A stretch of DNA of 7,128 bases from JAHJDO01 sp030671985 [NCBI: bacterium] (GTDB lineage: Bacteria > JAHJDO01), in NCBI GenBank assembly GCA_030671985.1, contig DAOVHI010000076.1, positions 1-7,128 on the forward strand. The letters are read 5' to 3'. Under the pieces are notes generated by a model, which saw only the letters and a program-made list of their open reading frames with translations, did not search any database and had not been told where the DNA came from. The translations under genes and the position numbers were made by a program. Positions 1 through 5,833 of this stretch are shown one piece after another. Position 1 is the stretch's first letter. Every line of letters begins with the position of its first letter.

Positions 1-1
1 A

Positions 2-253
2 GGGAGCTCTTTACTTAAAGGAATGGCATCAACTGTAAGAGATATATTCAATCTGCCGACAAGAATAGGTGTGCCAAGTCTTGCATATCAAATTAAAGAT
101 ATACCTGATAAACCAATTTATTCAACATGCACAGGACTATTACAATACGGTTTTGACTTTAGAACATCAGGAGGCACATCGAAATTTGAAAATAAAAATT
201 TCATGGGTAAAATGACAGGAAGTGTAAAGAAGATATTTGGAGATTTTTTCTAG
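2..253 (+). CDS. ftsA: Cell division protein FtsA, C-terminal fragment (5' end outside window)
   Basis: FtsA is the actin-like ATPase that tethers FtsZ filaments to the inner face of the cytoplasmic membrane and helps recruit the divisome. The reading frame is already open at base 2, so the gene begins upstream; 84 codons are visible, and the ATG at 23 is internal. The peptide opens with GSSLLKGM, matching the end of the actin-fold phosphate/adenosine motif (TGGSSLLPG in the family), then FNLPTRIGVPS and PIYSTCTGLLQYG, equivalent to the FtsA segment FNLPVRIG...YATAVGLLLYG. The last residues, KKIFGDFF, fit the usual FtsA amphipathic membrane-binding tail, so the 3' end is natural and not truncated. 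The unusual point is what follows: ftsZ is not adjacent but starts at 3615, after four other genes. The family call is strong; only the C-terminus can be judged. Confidence 0.9.
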   Translation, partial: GSSLLKGMASTVRDIFNLPTRIGVPSLAYQIKDIPDKPIYSTCTGLLQYGFDFRTSGGTSKFENKNFMGKMTGSVKKIFGDFF

Positions 254-271
254 TAACAATTAAATTAGCCC

Positions 272-314
272 CATCCCTAAAACAATTTCAGGGATGTATA
301 GAAGGGTTTTTAGG
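272..314 (+). promoter_or_regulatory. Leader with two mutually exclusive stems; one covers the AlbA_2 gene's Shine-Dalgarno site
   Basis: The ftsA-to-AlbA_2 gap contains a perfect 7-bp inverted repeat, CATCCCT (272-278) and AGGGATG (290-296), with an 11-nt loop. A second perfect 7-bp pairing, CCTAAAA (276-282) with TTTTAGG (308-314), shares bases 276-278 with the first, so both cannot form together. The second stem includes the AGG of the ribosome-binding site at 312-317. The first hairpin is not followed directly by a T-run (TATAGAAGGG comes before TTTTT), so it is a poor intrinsic terminator. The pairings are directly visible; a regulatory role is inference, and short pairings can arise by chance in an AT-rich leader. 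Confidence 0.3.
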
Positions 315-317
315 TGA
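312..317 (+). promoter_or_regulatory. Ribosome-binding site that decides the AlbA_2 gene start
   Basis: AGGTGA lies 6 nt before the ATG at 324, a normal spacing. It abuts the in-frame TTG at 318 with no spacing at all, so ATG 324 is preferred over TTG 318 as the start codon. Confidence 0.6.
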
Positions 318-323
318 TTGATT

Positions 324-980
324 ATGTTCAATGAAGAAATTTTAGATTATATTTTACATGACAAAGAGGAAACCTACCTTGAGTATAAAGATTCTATGAA
401 CTGGAAACAAGACAACACTAAATCAAAAATAATATGCACAATGTTGGCGCTATCTAATCACAGAGACGGTGGCGTTGTTGTAATTGGAGTAAAAGAAGAG
501 AAATTTAATAAAAGTTTTTGTCCGTTAGGTATGAACGATGATGATTTTAATTCATTTAACTATGACGATGTTGGAAGGATAATAAGAGAATATAGCGACC
601 CTTTGATTGAGTTCAAGTTATTAGCAGATACGGCTAAGATTGATGAACAAAATAGGAAGTTTGTCGTAATTCAAGTAGCCGAATCAAAAGAACCAACAAT
701 ATGTGTTAAATTTATTTTACGAAATAAATCAGAGAAGCATTATCCACAGAACATTGCTTTAAGAAAAAATGCGATTTATATTCGTTCTAAGGCTCCTATT
801 GAATCGAGGGAGATTGCGACAATTCATGAGTGGCGAGATTTAATTGATAGGGCTATAGAAAAAAATAAAAAAGAGTTATTTAGAAAATTGCCCTGTTCAA
901 GTTTTATAAAAAAAGAGGACATATCAGACATATCAGACATTAAAAAGCATAATCAAGATTTAACGGATGATAACTTATGA
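324..980 (+). CDS. Schlafen AlbA_2-domain protein (putative nucleic-acid-binding/ATP-binding family)
   Basis: Predicted cytoplasmic protein of 218 residues. Residues about 10-165 match the AlbA_2 (formerly AAA_4) domain shared by many bacterial putative regulators and eukaryotic Schlafens. The marks are an acidic N-terminal helix leading to YLEYKDS (18-24), the core ALSNHRDGGVVVIGV (42-56), and NAIYIRSKAPIESREI (149-164). The rest is a short lysine-rich helical tail (EKNKKELFRKL) ending in DISDISDIK. No helix-turn-helix or C-terminal ATPase region follows, so it is a minimal single-domain form. In Schlafen RNases this fold carries acidic catalytic residues; E15 and E20 have similar spacing, but activity is unproven. 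The start is ATG 324, with AGGTGA upstream. The stop overlaps the next start in ATGA, so translation is probably coupled. No clear promoter is visible, and readthrough from ftsA is possible. The family is recognised with good confidence; the function is unknown. Confidence 0.82.
   Translation: MFNEEILDYILHDKEETYLEYKDSMNWKQDNTKSKIICTMLALSNHRDGGVVVIGVKEEKFNKSFCPLGMNDDDFNSFNYDDVGRIIREYSDPLIEFKLLADTAKIDEQNRKFVVIQVAESKEPTICVKFILRNKSEKHYPQNIALRKNAIYIRSKAPIESREIATIHEWRDLIDRAIEKNKKELFRKLPCSSFIKKEDISDISDIKKHNQDLTDDNL
918..940 (+). repeat. 9-bp tandem repeat (about 2.6 copies) within the AlbA_2 gene
   Basis: The unit GACATATCA is repeated in tandem with period 9, giving 23 identical-phase bases. It encodes alternating Asp-Ile-Ser (DISDISDI) in the C-terminal tail. 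Because the unit is a multiple of three, slippage would change the tail length without shifting the frame. Confidence 0.8.
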
Positions 981-1678
981 GAAAACTAATAGATAAAATT
1001 AAATCACGGGGATACTGGAAAGTTGTCATAAGACCGGCTATTTATAAAGATAATCTGGTTACCTCACTTGATAAATGTAAAGAGATTGTTGAACAAAGCA
1101 AGGTCAGTTTAAGGGGTTGGGATTATCCGCATATTGATTCTAGCAGTATTAAGATTGCAGGGAATAATAGTGTTCATTCTTTTTGTGATTGGTCAGAATG
1201 GCCGATGTTTGAATATTGGAAGTTTTATCAAACAGGACAATTCGTTCATTATTTTTCGATGAGAGAGGATTTAAGAATGACTGAAGATAAAAAAAATGAG
1301 GTCAGGACAAATAATATCAATAAATTTTTAAGTATCATATCTACCATTTATTCTGTAACAGAAGTATTTGAATTTGCCTCTCGGATTGTTTCAAAGATCG
1401 ATAACAGCGACTCATTTGAAATAATAATTGAATTACATGATGCAAAAGATAGAATGTTATTTTTCTGGGATGCATTTCGTTCTTTACGCCGGTCATATAT
1501 TTGCGAATATGATCCTATCATAATCAAGAAAATTTTAACAAAAGAAGAAATTATTTCTAAACCCTCTGAGATAGCATTAGATGTTGCTATTGAGATTTTT
1601 AAAAGATTTAATTGGACCGATGTAAATAGGCAGATTTTTGTTGAGGATCAAAAGAAATTTTTTGAAAGAAGACTTTAA
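977..1678 (+). CDS. Unnamed protein, probable partner of the AlbA_2 protein
   Basis: This 233-residue protein does not match a family I can name. It is soluble by appearance, with no signal peptide or membrane segment. The N-terminal third is aromatic and basic: RGYWKVVIRPAIY (11-23), then SLRGWDYPHID (about 44-54), then EYWKFYQTGQFVHYF (about 79-93). From memory, the phrases VVIRP, LRGWDYPHI and YQSGQFVHYF recur in bacterial hypothetical proteins encoded next to, or fused behind, AlbA_2 domains; this needs a search. The second half (about 105-233) looks all-helical, with EVFEFASRIV and IALDVAIEIFKRFNW. The start codon overlaps the AlbA_2 stop (ATGA), and the next gene begins 3 bp after this stop, indicating one transcript and probably equal amounts of the proteins. 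The coding call is firm; the role is unknown. The simplest inference is that it forms a complex with the AlbA_2 protein. Confidence 0.75.
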   Translation: MRKLIDKIKSRGYWKVVIRPAIYKDNLVTSLDKCKEIVEQSKVSLRGWDYPHIDSSSIKIAGNNSVHSFCDWSEWPMFEYWKFYQTGQFVHYFSMREDLRMTEDKKNEVRTNNINKFLSIISTIYSVTEVFEFASRIVSKIDNSDSFEIIIELHDAKDRMLFFWDAFRSLRRSYICEYDPIIIKKILTKEEIISKPSEIALDVAIEIFKRFNWTDVNRQIFVEDQKKFFERRL

Positions 1679-1681
1679 TCT

Positions 1682-2626
1682 ATGCGACTAAAAATATATC
1701 CAGAAAATGCAATAAAAAAATACGAAACCGGAAAAGATATTGAGAACAAACAGGATGAGCGTTTGAGGTCAGCCCATTTAGGAAATAACATCGCTAAGTT
1801 CCATGACATGGTTCTTGAGAAATCGCAGCTGTTCTTATCTGACAACACGACCCCTGATAAGAAATTCGATGACTTAGTTATTTTTGCCTTGCTTAGTTCT
1901 CTCGTTAAGAGCTACAGGTTATTTAAAGGCATAAATTTATTATGCAAGAATGATCTGGAGCAAGAATCCAAGATTCTGTTCAGGTCTTTGTTCGAAGCTT
2001 ACTTGCTCATAGAGTATGTTGCTGACGCACCCAATGATATCACTAGAGCAGAGGATTGTGCAATTCGAGGTATTATTGCGGATAAGAAGCGCGAGAATGA
2101 GATTGATTCACTGAACATCACAAGAAAAGCTTCTGCCTTTCTCAAAAAGACTGAAACTGAAGCTGATAAATCTGAGCAACTCCGAAAACGAAGTGTTAAC
2201 ATTATTAATGCAAACTATGATGGAGCAATAGAAAGACTAAGGAAAAGACATCCTGATGAAGCTGGGCTTACAAATTGTCAGATAGCCGATAAGTATAAAA
2301 TGGATTTCGTTGACTTGGTCAAAATCATAAACAGGAAATACAAAACACAGTCTTGCGACCTAATACAAGAATACTATGCTATTATAATTCGTGATTGTGC
2401 TAAGTCTGTTCACTGCAATGAGCTCATAGGGGAGAATGTTAATTTGGACGATGATTCTGGGAAATGGGAAATCTTCCTAAAATCAAAAGAAACAAGCAGG
2501 GATACAATCCTTTCAGCAAGTGCAAATATATTCATAGCAATAATGGAGATTACAAATAGACTCTTAGATTTTCAGAAAGAGGTATTACTAACAGATCTCC
2601 GGAACAGATACAAAGAAGTTTCTTGA
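1682..2626 (+). CDS. DUF5677-like helical protein with a HEPN-like R-D-x5-H motif
   Basis: Predicted cytoplasmic, almost all-helical protein of 314 residues. The segment about 64-115 (FALLSSLVKSYRLFKGINLL, then FRSLFEAYLLIEYV with R101 and E105) resembles DUF5677-type proteins, which carry R-S-x2-E in one helix and a later S-x-x-H. Here the later motif is IIRDCAKSVHCNE, with R237, D238, S242 and H244. Arg followed by Asp and then six residues to His fits the R-x4-6-H signature of HEPN ribonucleases, which usually have N, D or H after the Arg. HEPN proteins are common in toxin and phage-defence loci, so an RNase role is possible but is inference. The middle (about 120-200) is highly charged and probably coiled-coil. 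The start is ATG 1682, 3 bp after the previous stop, with only a weak purine-rich GAAAGAAGA upstream. It is the last gene of the three-gene cassette and is followed by the longest non-coding gap. Family assignment is moderate. Confidence 0.65.
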   Translation: MRLKIYPENAIKKYETGKDIENKQDERLRSAHLGNNIAKFHDMVLEKSQLFLSDNTTPDKKFDDLVIFALLSSLVKSYRLFKGINLLCKNDLEQESKILFRSLFEAYLLIEYVADAPNDITRAEDCAIRGIIADKKRENEIDSLNITRKASAFLKKTETEADKSEQLRKRSVNIINANYDGAIERLRKRHPDEAGLTNCQIADKYKMDFVDLVKIINRKYKTQSCDLIQEYYAIIIRDCAKSVHCNELIGENVNLDDDSGKWEIFLKSKETSRDTILSASANIFIAIMEITNRLLDFQKEVLLTDLRNRYKEVS

Positions 2627-2778
2627 CAAACTAAGAAAAAAAGTTGAGAAGATGAGTGTGTAAAAACTAGACGGTGACCTTTTCTTAATTACCCCCCAAT
2701 CCCCTTCCTCAAACCAAAGCATAACCATCTCCATTCGCAATAACAGAAAAAAGCCAAAATCGTGTAGGGGAAAATTGT
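2627..2778. other. Non-coding spacer after the cassette
   Basis: This stretch between the DUF5677-like gene and the promoter of the exported-protein gene holds no credible ORF, tRNA or clear rho-independent terminator. The only ATG (2652) reads three codons. A C-rich run (TTACCCCCCAATCCCCT, 2689-2705) stands out against the AT-rich background and loosely resembles TTAGCCCCATCCCT at 265-278 on the other side of the cassette. Confidence 0.5.
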
Positions 2779-2807
2779 TTGTTTAAATGTTATGAGTATT
2801 CTATAAT
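2779..2807 (+). promoter_or_regulatory. Sigma70-type promoter for the exported-protein gene and probably ftsZ
   Basis: TTGTTT (2779-2784) and a perfect TATAAT (2802-2807) are separated by 17 bp. Transcription would normally start 6-8 nt after the -10 box, which falls on or next to the ATG at 2814. The mRNA would then be leaderless or nearly so. No Shine-Dalgarno sequence precedes this ATG. Because the genes from 2814 to 6419 are packed without an obvious terminator, this promoter could also drive ftsZ, pilT and tsaC. Confidence 0.65.
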
Positions 2808-2813
2808 ACGAAA

Positions 2814-3611
2814 ATGAGAATAAAGCTAGTGTTAATAACTTTCCTGACGATATTATTATCCTGTGGCGGTTATTTAGATAATGCTATGGCGGCAAAAAAA
2901 TCAATTATTATTGATCACACTTGCACTGACCTTTCTAAAATTCCAATAAAATGGATCGAAGCTGCAAAAGCGAAGATTAAACTTCACTATGCTCATACCT
3001 CTCATGGAGGACAACTCTTGGTAGGAATGAAGGAAATAGCCAGATTGAAACCTGCATACAGTTTTATTAGTAAACGCGGCAGTCTTCCAACTACTACAAA
3101 TTCTTTAGCTATATTTGACGGACAGGAAAACGCCACCTATATTACCCCTGAAAAATATTGGGCTTCGGAAGCAGGCAGAAGGGCAACTCAAAGTGTTCTT
3201 AATCGCAATAAGGGAATTAACGTATCAATGTGGTCATGGTGTTGTCAACAAGACCACAATTCACAGAAGACTACCCAAGGATATCTTGACGCAATAAATG
3301 CTCTCGAAAAAGCAAATCCCAAAGTAGTATTTATCTATATGACAGGCAATGCTCAGAAATCTTCTCATAATCGGTATGCTCGCAACGAACAAATCAGGAA
3401 ATATTGCAGAATGAATAATAAGGTTTTATTTGATTTTGCCGATATCGATTGCTGGTATAACGGAAAACAACAGATGGTTGGAAGTATTCCTGTAGAACAT
3501 TCTCAATATAGTGGAAAAGAAGTGGCTCATACTACCCGCGAAAGCTGCAGGATGAAAGGAAACGCTTTATGGTGGATGATGACGAGAATTGTCGAACTAA
3601 GTGGAATATAA
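2814..3611 (+). CDS. Exported SGNH/GDSL-hydrolase-like protein between ftsA and ftsZ
   Basis: A 265-residue secreted or periplasmic protein. It starts with a basic MRIK and a hydrophobic helix (5-16). This is followed either by a possible lipobox (LLSC, Cys17; the residue before Ser is atypical) or a signal peptidase I site after A24-M-A26. The mature part begins IIIDHTCTDLSKIP, then HYAHTSHGGQL (58-68), NVSMWSWCCQQ (136-146), FIYMTGN (173-179), RNEQIRKYC (190-198) and KVLFDFADID (203-212). From memory this pattern (DHTCTDL, HTSHG, MTGH/MTGN, RNxxIRxYC, DFADIE) marks an uncharacterised family of secreted proteins in environmental bacteria that resembles SGNH esterases; MTGN could be the block with the Gly/Asn oxyanion residues. 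The catalytic Ser is not certain and no classic C-terminal DxxH is obvious. The start fits the signal peptide. The gene ends 3 bp before ftsZ, so co-expression is likely. The substrate is unknown. Confidence 0.68.
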   Translation: MRIKLVLITFLTILLSCGGYLDNAMAAKKSIIIDHTCTDLSKIPIKWIEAAKAKIKLHYAHTSHGGQLLVGMKEIARLKPAYSFISKRGSLPTTTNSLAIFDGQENATYITPEKYWASEAGRRATQSVLNRNKGINVSMWSWCCQQDHNSQKTTQGYLDAINALEKANPKVVFIYMTGNAQKSSHNRYARNEQIRKYCRMNNKVLFDFADIDCWYNGKQQMVGSIPVEHSQYSGKEVAHTTRESCRMKGNALWWMMTRIVELSGI

Positions 3612-3614
3612 TCA

Positions 3615-4724
3615 ATGTTTGAAATAGTTAAAGAGACAACAACGGGTGCAAGTATCAAAGTAGTTGGAGTTGGCGGCGGCGGAAACAATTCTGTAGATGC
3701 AATATACAAAAAAGGCCTGTCCGGAGTAGAATATATTAATATCAATACGGATATACAGGCTCTCAAAGCATCTGTTGTTCCACACAAAATCCAAATTGGG
3801 CTAAAGACAACAGGAGGAGTTGGAACAGGTTCTAATATGGATTTAGGATACCGAAGTCTAAATGAAAGCAGATCGGAAGTTGCTGAAGCATTAAATAACT
3901 CAGATATTGTATTTGTAACCTGTGGGCTTGGCGGCGGAACAGGAACAGGAGCCGCGCCGTTAATCTGTGAAATTGCTCAAGAACTGGGAGCGCTAACAAT
4001 AGCAGTTGTTACAAGTCCCTTTCTGTTTGAAGGGGAAAAAAGGAGTACGCAGGCAAAAGACGGGTTAAGAAAAATAAAAGAAAAATCCAATGCAGTAATC
4101 TCTATACCAAATCAGAAACTTTTTGGGGCGATTGATAAAGAATCATCTTTTTCAAAAGCATTTGAGTTTGCAAATAACACTTTATTTGATGCTATCAGCG
4201 CAATTTCCGATCTAATAATTGCCCCGGGAATAATAAATCTTGATATATCAGACATTCAACAGGTGTTAAGCCATGGTAACGAAGCTACCTTAGCAGTCGG
4301 AACTGCGTATGGTGAAAAGAGAATGTCTTCTGTTGTTAAAAACGCTCTTTTATGTCCGCTGATGGAAGGAGTTGATATTAAAGGCGCAAAGACAATGCTT
4401 GTTAATATAACGGGCGACGAAGACCTCAGCATTGGAGAGGTTGAAAAAATCATTGATAACGTCCGTAAGGCAGTTACGCACAGTGCTAACATAGTATTCG
4501 GAGCTATTATAGATAAAAAATTAAATAATGGACTGAAACTTACAATTGTTGCTACCGATATTCCGTCTCTGAAAAAAAAGAAAGAGTTTGTCTCAGACGT
4601 TTCAAAAGTTCACAGAAGGGAATCTACAATAAAGGATCGCGTCATGCTAGAAAAAGTGAATAGAGAGCTGGGTGGTGACAGCAATTTGGATATTCCAACA
4701 TTTTTGAGAGCAAAATCCCGGTAA
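3615..4724 (+). CDS. ftsZ: Cell division protein FtsZ
   Basis: FtsZ is the tubulin-like GTPase that polymerises at mid-cell into the Z-ring, guides septal wall synthesis and is anchored by FtsA. The 369-residue protein has the expected parts: GVGGGGNNSV (18-27) and the tubulin signature GGGTGTG (106-112) for GTP binding, and the T7 synergy loop GIINLDISD (205-213) with N208, D210 and D213, which completes the active site of the neighbouring subunit. The C-terminal domain ends at about residue 316. A basic linker of only about 40 residues follows, then the conserved C-terminal peptide NLDIPTFLR (357-365) that binds FtsA. The loop usually written TRGLGAGANP reads TTGGVGTGSN here, losing the Arg, so the protein is divergent but functional-looking. 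The start, ATG 3615, lies 3 bp after the preceding stop with a weak GTGGA at 3601-3605; translational coupling is likely. pilT follows after 20 bp. Confidence 0.97.
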   Translation: MFEIVKETTTGASIKVVGVGGGGNNSVDAIYKKGLSGVEYININTDIQALKASVVPHKIQIGLKTTGGVGTGSNMDLGYRSLNESRSEVAEALNNSDIVFVTCGLGGGTGTGAAPLICEIAQELGALTIAVVTSPFLFEGEKRSTQAKDGLRKIKEKSNAVISIPNQKLFGAIDKESSFSKAFEFANNTLFDAISAISDLIIAPGIINLDISDIQQVLSHGNEATLAVGTAYGEKRMSSVVKNALLCPLMEGVDIKGAKTMLVNITGDEDLSIGEVEKIIDNVRKAVTHSANIVFGAIIDKKLNNGLKLTIVATDIPSLKKKKEFVSDVSKVHRRESTIKDRVMLEKVNRELGGDSNLDIPTFLRAKSR

Positions 4725-4734
4725 AACAGGATAT

Positions 4735-4740
4735 AAGGAG
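4735..4740 (+). promoter_or_regulatory. Strong Shine-Dalgarno site of pilT
   Basis: AAGGAG lies 4 nt before the ATG at 4745 and 10 bp after the ftsZ stop. It is the best ribosome-binding site in the window and shows that pilT is translated independently of ftsZ, although probably from the same transcript. Confidence 0.75.
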
Positions 4741-4744
4741 AAAA

Positions 4745-5833
4745 ATGAAAATAGAAAAATATCTCAAAGAACTTGTTCAGAAAAACGGTACGGATTTACA
4801 TCTAAAAACCGGAAGCCCAGCTAAGATTAGAATAAGCGGGACTTTAACTTCCTTTGGAGAGAAACTTTCTTCAGAAGATACTAAAAATGTTGCGTTTGAA
4901 CTAATGAGTGAGAAGCAAATACGAAAATTCAACGAAGAACTTGAGATGGATATTTCGTACGGAGTTCCTGATCTAGGACGCTTCAGGGTTAATATTTTTT
5001 TACAGAGAGGAAATGTAGGATTAGTTTTGAGAAAGGTAAGAACGGATATAGGAACATTTAAAGAGTTGAATCTGCCTTCTACGCTGGAAAAAATATCCTT
5101 ATCAAAAAGAGGGCTAATTATTGTTTCAGGCGCAACAAGCAGTGGAAAATCAACAACTGTCGCGTCCATGATAGATTATATAAACGCGAACTTAAGTCGC
5201 CATGTTATAACAGTTGAAGATCCTATTGAATTTCTCTACAAAGACAAAAAAAGCATTGTGAATCAGAGGGAAGTGCATATAGATACATCTTCATACTCTA
5301 TTGCGTTACGCCACGCCATGCGTCAGGATCCGGATGTTATCCTGATAGGTGAAATGAGAGATATTGAAAGTTTTCATATTGCTCTAGCGGCGGCGGAAAC
5401 AGGACATATTGTGCTGACAACACTTCATTCAAATGATACATCAGGCGTGTTTAGCAGAATACTTGACTTTTTTCCTCCGTCTCAACATCATCAGATCAGA
5501 ATGCAGCTTTCTCTCAATCTTAAGGCCGTTATTTGCCAGCGGCTTATACCAAGAATGGACAAGGATGGAATGACCCCTGCAGTAGAAATACTGATAAATA
5601 CTCCCGTGGTTTCCAGATTAATAAGGGAAAATAGACTGGATAAGATAATAGCTGCCATTCAAGGCGGAGCGGAAGAGGGTATGCAAACATTTAATATGTC
5701 TCTGGTTGAATTATGTCAAAAGAGCTTTGTAAGCAAAGAACAGGCCATGGCTAACGCAACAAATCCTGAAGCATTAAAAATGAACCTGCAAGGAATATTT
5801 CTTAGTGAGGATAAACAGATACTCGGCGGTTGA
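4745..5833 (+). CDS. pilT: Type IV pilus retraction ATPase PilT (twitching motility)
   Basis: PilT is the hexameric cytoplasmic ATPase that powers type IV pilus disassembly and retraction. The 362 residues match the family's usual length of about 345-370. The N-terminal PAS-like domain contains GTDLHLKTGSPAKIRISG (15-32). The core has the Walker A motif GATSSGKST (129-137), the Asp box VEDPIE (157-162), atypical Walker B ILIGEMRD (199-206) with E203, and the His box HIVLTTLHSND (221-231). The late helix, AIRNLIRE in classical PilT, is VVSRLIRE here (288-295): the LIRE end needed for retraction is kept and the first half is changed. GMQTFNMSL near the C-terminus is typical of PilT and the paralogue PilU, which cannot be fully excluded. 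No other pilus gene is in view. The last 29 bp overlap the start of tsaC. Its place directly after ftsZ is unusual compared with well-studied bacteria. Confidence 0.94.
   Translation: MKIEKYLKELVQKNGTDLHLKTGSPAKIRISGTLTSFGEKLSSEDTKNVAFELMSEKQIRKFNEELEMDISYGVPDLGRFRVNIFLQRGNVGLVLRKVRTDIGTFKELNLPSTLEKISLSKRGLIIVSGATSSGKSTTVASMIDYINANLSRHVITVEDPIEFLYKDKKSIVNQREVHIDTSSYSIALRHAMRQDPDVILIGEMRDIESFHIALAAAETGHIVLTTLHSNDTSGVFSRILDFFPPSQHHQIRMQLSLNLKAVICQRLIPRMDKDGMTPAVEILINTPVVSRLIRENRLDKIIAAIQGGAEEGMQTFNMSLVELCQKSFVSKEQAMANATNPEALKMNLQGIFLSEDKQILGG
5790..5795 (+). promoter_or_regulatory. Ribosome-binding site for the GTG start of tsaC, inside pilT
   Basis: AAGGAA lies 9 nt before GTG 5805. It supports a start inside the 3' end of pilT; no in-frame ATG exists between 5805 and the conserved PTDTVYGLG segment. 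Confidence 0.6.

Noticed and set aside
272-311. Rho-independent terminator after ftsA
   Set aside because: The 7-bp hairpin is followed by TATAGAAGGG before any T-run, so it lacks the adjacent U-tract.
318-320. TTG as the start of the AlbA_2 gene
   Set aside because: It touches the Shine-Dalgarno sequence with no spacing; ATG 324 has correct spacing.
921-940. 12-base string ATATCAGACATT also present in ftsZ (near 4244-4255)
   Set aside because: A match of this length is expected by chance in about 7 kb, and both copies encode Ile-Ser-Asp-Ile in unrelated contexts.
2234-2251. Second R-x4-H pattern (RLRKRH, residues 185-190) in the DUF5677-like protein
   Set aside because: It lies in a very basic, probably coiled segment with Leu after the Arg, so it is not a convincing HEPN motif.
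2623-2628. Perfect TTGACA -35 hexamer at the end of the DUF5677-like gene
   Set aside because: No acceptable -10 box occurs 16-18 bp downstream (the bases there read GAGAAG/AGAAGA), so no promoter is supported.
4777-5169. 130-codon open frame on the minus strand opposite pilT
   Set aside because: It is antisense to a gene with complete PilT motifs and shows no recognisable domain; it is a shadow frame.
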